DNA of 64,000 bases, from the NCBI GenBank assembly GCA_002356435.2, contig AP018040.2:1798001-1862000 (forward strand), written 5' to 3'. Positions 61,865-64,000 of the stretch are shown here, piece by piece. A model generated the notes under the pieces. The model saw only the letters and a list, made by a program, of their open reading frames with translations, did no database searches and was not told where the DNA came from. Made by a program: the position numbers and the translations under genes. Numbering within the stretch: the stretch's first letter is position 1; the number at the start of each line of letters is the position of its first letter. Source of the DNA: Petrimonas sp. IBARAKI. Lineage in GTDB: Bacteria; Bacteroidota; Bacteroidia; Bacteroidales; Dysgonomonadaceae.

Positions 61865-62728
61865 TTATTCACCTATTTCCATTTCGGGATATGTAATGGG
61901 GTTATTTATATTGTAAAAAAAGATTATTGAGTTTGAACTTTCGTAAAAACCATACCCAACTTTCTGATACTTATTTTGTTTTAATTTATTAAATAGCTTA
62001 TAATCGATTGTTTCAAAAGTATTATTTAAAATATCATTGACTTTCAATATCGGAGAATCAATCTTTTCCAGTCCAATGGCTGTCATACAAAAAACGTTGT
62101 CAGAATCCTCAATTTTCATAATCATTCCGGGCAATCCGTGAAATTTCCACGGGCCGTCATTAATAGGAATATCAATTGTAAACCATGCATAGTATCTGCG
62201 ACCTCTAAACTGCGTTACAGCCTTCATACAATGATAATTAAGAATAGTCGCTGTATCAGCTAATATTTCCCAGTCTAAAACAATTGACTCGGCTACTTTA
62301 TATTTATATTTTAAATCATTATCTCTGCCTAATGTAATAACTTCATTAGAAAGACGTTCCTTAAAGATATATGCAGTCTCAGCTTTTCTTCCACCAATTG
62401 TTTCATCTACTTTCATGTTTAACTCCAATCTTCTTTCGAGTTCTTGTTTGTCGGTTGAAAAACGTAACCTTTTCATTTTCAAAAAATTTGAATTATCTGT
62501 TGAATCAATAGTTCTGAGTCTCCAGTCATAGTATACCGAATATGAATTTTCAATATCTAAAGCCATGGTATCGGTTATGACAAAAGGGTCTCCATTCTTA
62601 ATTGCTTGCTGTTCGGCTCTATAGATTATACGGAAAATGGCAGAGTTTTGCGTTTCTTTGATCGATTGTGCTTTTGCGGATAAAAACAACAATAAAAGAG
62701 AGTTAATAATTGATACAGACTTTTTCAT
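61865..62728 (-). CDS. GLPGLI family protein
   Basis: A 287-residue secreted protein (signal about 1-20, ending SAKAQ) carrying the name-giving motif in the form WKFHGLPGMIMKIEDSD near residue 200, preceded by AWFTIDIPINDGP. The family is known in Bacteroidota, often beside outer-membrane barrels, with no established function. It is paralogous to the gene directly upstream. Confidence 0.9.
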   Translation of the reverse strand: MKKSVSIINSLLLLFLSAKAQSIKETQNSAIFRIIYRAEQQAIKNGDPFVITDTMALDIENSYSVYYDWRLRTIDSTDNSNFLKMKRLRFSTDKQELERRLELNMKVDETIGGRKAETAYIFKERLSNEVITLGRDNDLKYKYKVAESIVLDWEILADTATILNYHCMKAVTQFRGRRYYAWFTIDIPINDGPWKFHGLPGMIMKIEDSDNVFCMTAIGLEKIDSPILKVNDILNNTFETIDYKLFNKLKQNKYQKVGYGFYESSNSIIFFYNINNPITYPEMEIGE

Positions 62729-62749
62729 TTTTGAATTTTTTGCTGGTAT

Positions 62750-63649
62750 TCATTCTATAATTTTCATTTCAGGATACATTATCGGATTTTTGCTCCGATA
62801 ATAAATAACGGCATCACCATCAGAAAAGCCGATAGTAATACGACTAAATTTATCTTTTCGAAATGCTTGCCATTGTTTTATGCTGCCATTTAAGTATCCT
62901 GACACAAATCGAAAATCCCAATCAATAGCAATTTCCGTATCTGTCAATTTTTGCATGCCAATAGCATTTAATTCAAATACTTTCTCATTGTCTGCTATTT
63001 TCAGTATCAGTCCAGGTAATCCATAAAACTTCCAAGGCCCTTCATTCATAGGCAGATCTAACGTAAACCATGCGGCATATTGACGGCCTCTGAAAACTGT
63101 GGTTGCTTTGTGGCAGGGATAATTCAGAATAGTAAGCATATCTTCACTTATTAACCATTGTTGGGGTGGAATAAATTCAATAATACGAAAAAGAGCGAAT
63201 TTATCGAAAGAGGTTATCGGTCCCTGATCTATAGTTATGATTTCGTTCTTCTCTTTATTTTTAAATATTTTGGCAGATTCACCCAGATTATTTCTTAAGT
63301 TTCTGACTTCTAAGACTTCTTGTTTAGCAGTTAACCGTTTTTCTAAAGCTTCAGCATCACTGCTGTAACGTATTTTTCTTGGAGAAACCTTGTTTGCAGG
63401 AGTCTTGTCTTGTCCAATAAAAAAATACGATGACCAGTTTTGCCCAATATCTAATGCCATGGTATCCGTAATAATTATTGGGTTACCATCTTTCAGTGCA
63501 CGTTGCTCGACTTTATAAAACACACGAAAAAAAGCGGAATCTAATATTTCGCGATTGGGTATTTTTTGAGTAGGCTCCAGGGCTGGTGAACCAATAATTG
63601 TCCAAAATAGGAATATAGAAAGTAAGATGATAAATGTTTTAATCTTCAT
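62750..63649 (-). CDS. GLPGLI family protein (second copy)
   Basis: A 299-residue secreted protein whose signal peptide begins MKIKTFIILLSIFLFW. The motif is WKFYGLPGLILKIADNE, preceded by AWFTLDLPMNEGP, so the two genes are clearly related along their length (for example TDTMALDI near the N-terminus and NPIMYPEM at the end in both). They are diverged tandem duplicates, 21 bases apart. The frame opens 14 codons further up, but 63649 gives the signal peptide. Confidence 0.9.
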   Translation of the reverse strand: MKIKTFIILLSIFLFWTIIGSPALEPTQKIPNREILDSAFFRVFYKVEQRALKDGNPIIITDTMALDIGQNWSSYFFIGQDKTPANKVSPRKIRYSSDAEALEKRLTAKQEVLEVRNLRNNLGESAKIFKNKEKNEIITIDQGPITSFDKFALFRIIEFIPPQQWLISEDMLTILNYPCHKATTVFRGRQYAAWFTLDLPMNEGPWKFYGLPGLILKIADNEKVFELNAIGMQKLTDTEIAIDWDFRFVSGYLNGSIKQWQAFRKDKFSRITIGFSDGDAVIYYRSKNPIMYPEMKIIE

Positions 63650-63691
63650 ATAACAATATCCTTTAATTGGGGTAATCGATAAAGATCCCAC

Positions 63692-63869
63692 ATACTTTCA
63701 CACTCTAACCTTCTTTTTCTATATCGATTATTCAATAGATCGCCTATTATCAATCGTTTCTATATGCTGTTTCTTGCGGACATCAATTCAAATGATTCAA
63801 AAGAAAATATTTTTTGCAAAATAAGCACGTTCCTAAAATATCCATACATTTAAATTTTACCCCGAACAT
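63692..63869. other. Gap before the GLPGLI operon
   Basis: A/T-rich, with no supported gene, RNA or clear TAnnTTTG box on the minus strand. The GLPGLI genes may be read from the thioredoxin-like gene's promoter outside the window or from a weak promoter here. Confidence 0.3.
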
Positions 63870-64000
63870 TTATTTCAAAACATTAACCAACGCTTTAAGT
63901 TCCTTGACAAGTTTTTCTTCACTCTCGAAACCGGTGCTTGAGTAACGCAATGTGCCTTGTTTATCGATAAAAAACTTTACCGGAATAGCTTTTACATTGT
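63870..64000 (-). CDS. Thioredoxin-fold (TlpA/AhpC-TSA-like) protein, C-terminal end only
   Basis: The last 43 codons of a gene that enters from beyond base 64000. The end reads VKAIPVKFFIDKQGTLRYSS and then ELKALVNVLK, which is the cis-proline (AIPVKF) and last strand-helix of TlpA-like thiol-disulfide proteins. The active-site CxxC would lie outside the window. Confidence 0.75.
   Translation of the reverse strand, partial: NVKAIPVKFFIDKQGTLRYSSTGFESEEKLVKELKALVNVLK

Noticed and set aside
1-64000. CRISPR arrays, transposases, insertion sequences, rRNA genes
   Set aside because: No regularly spaced repeats, transposase-like proteins with terminal repeats, or rRNA-like sequence were recognised.

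Overview
The window reads as a chromosomal segment of an anaerobic or facultative member of the Bacteroidota, most likely order Bacteroidales. The evidence is a SusC-type TonB-linked receptor, two further carboxypeptidase-regulatory-domain outer-membrane barrels, GLPGLI proteins, fimbrillin-like lipoproteins, a LytS/LytTR two-component pair, an oxygen-sensitive class III ribonucleotide reductase, a two-subunit methylmalonyl-CoA mutase, and repeated matches to the Bacteroidota -7 promoter box TAnnTTTG in front of genes. Family-level placement is not possible from this sequence alone.

Layout. 1-4.5 kb: 5' part of a susC-like gene (minus strand) and a secreted metallophosphoesterase. 4-7.1 kb: nrdD-nrdG (minus) under a cobalamin riboswitch. 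7.2-12.3 kb: a disturbed accessory region holding a flavodoxin-like/second-domain chimera, a three-gene cassette (acetyltransferase-like, IbrA-like PP-loop protein, IbrB-like ParB protein), and a second cobalamin riboswitch whose downstream minus-strand genes (two tiny ORFs, a fimbrillin-like lipoprotein, the tail of a membrane protein) are broken. 12.3-19.7 kb: purH and the cell-shape operon mreBCD-mrdA-rodA. 19.8-27.4 kb: SDR oxidoreductase, TcdA-like enzyme, secreted HExxH peptidase, AlaX-like protein, MtgA, and a YgbA / LuxR-type regulator / MFS / creatininase-family run. 27.4-31.8 kb (minus): aconitase and a two-domain secreted esterase. 32-37.2 kb: mutA, a MenA-like prenyltransferase, mutB. 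37.3-45.9 kb: CorA, macro-domain protein, an outer-membrane barrel/histidine kinase/LytTR operon, YeiH-like transporter, small barrel protein. 46-49.6 kb: M28 peptidase, HU/SPOR protein, ruvC, a DUF4286-like gene, tRNA-Ala(GGC). 50-55.4 kb: secreted accessory genes next to a truncated GH43 gene. 55.5-59.2 kb: MBL-fold hydrolase and gcvP. 59.2-64 kb (minus): thioredoxin-fold protein (partial), two GLPGLI proteins, and a large barrel protein.

How it fits together. Cobalamin is a theme: the cell carries AdoCbl-dependent methylmalonyl-CoA mutase, places B12-independent ribonucleotide reductase behind a B12 riboswitch, and keeps a second B12 riboswitch over a decayed locus. The part most worth study is 7.2-12.3 kb, where an apparently intact IbrA/IbrB-type cassette sits between two broken gene neighbourhoods.
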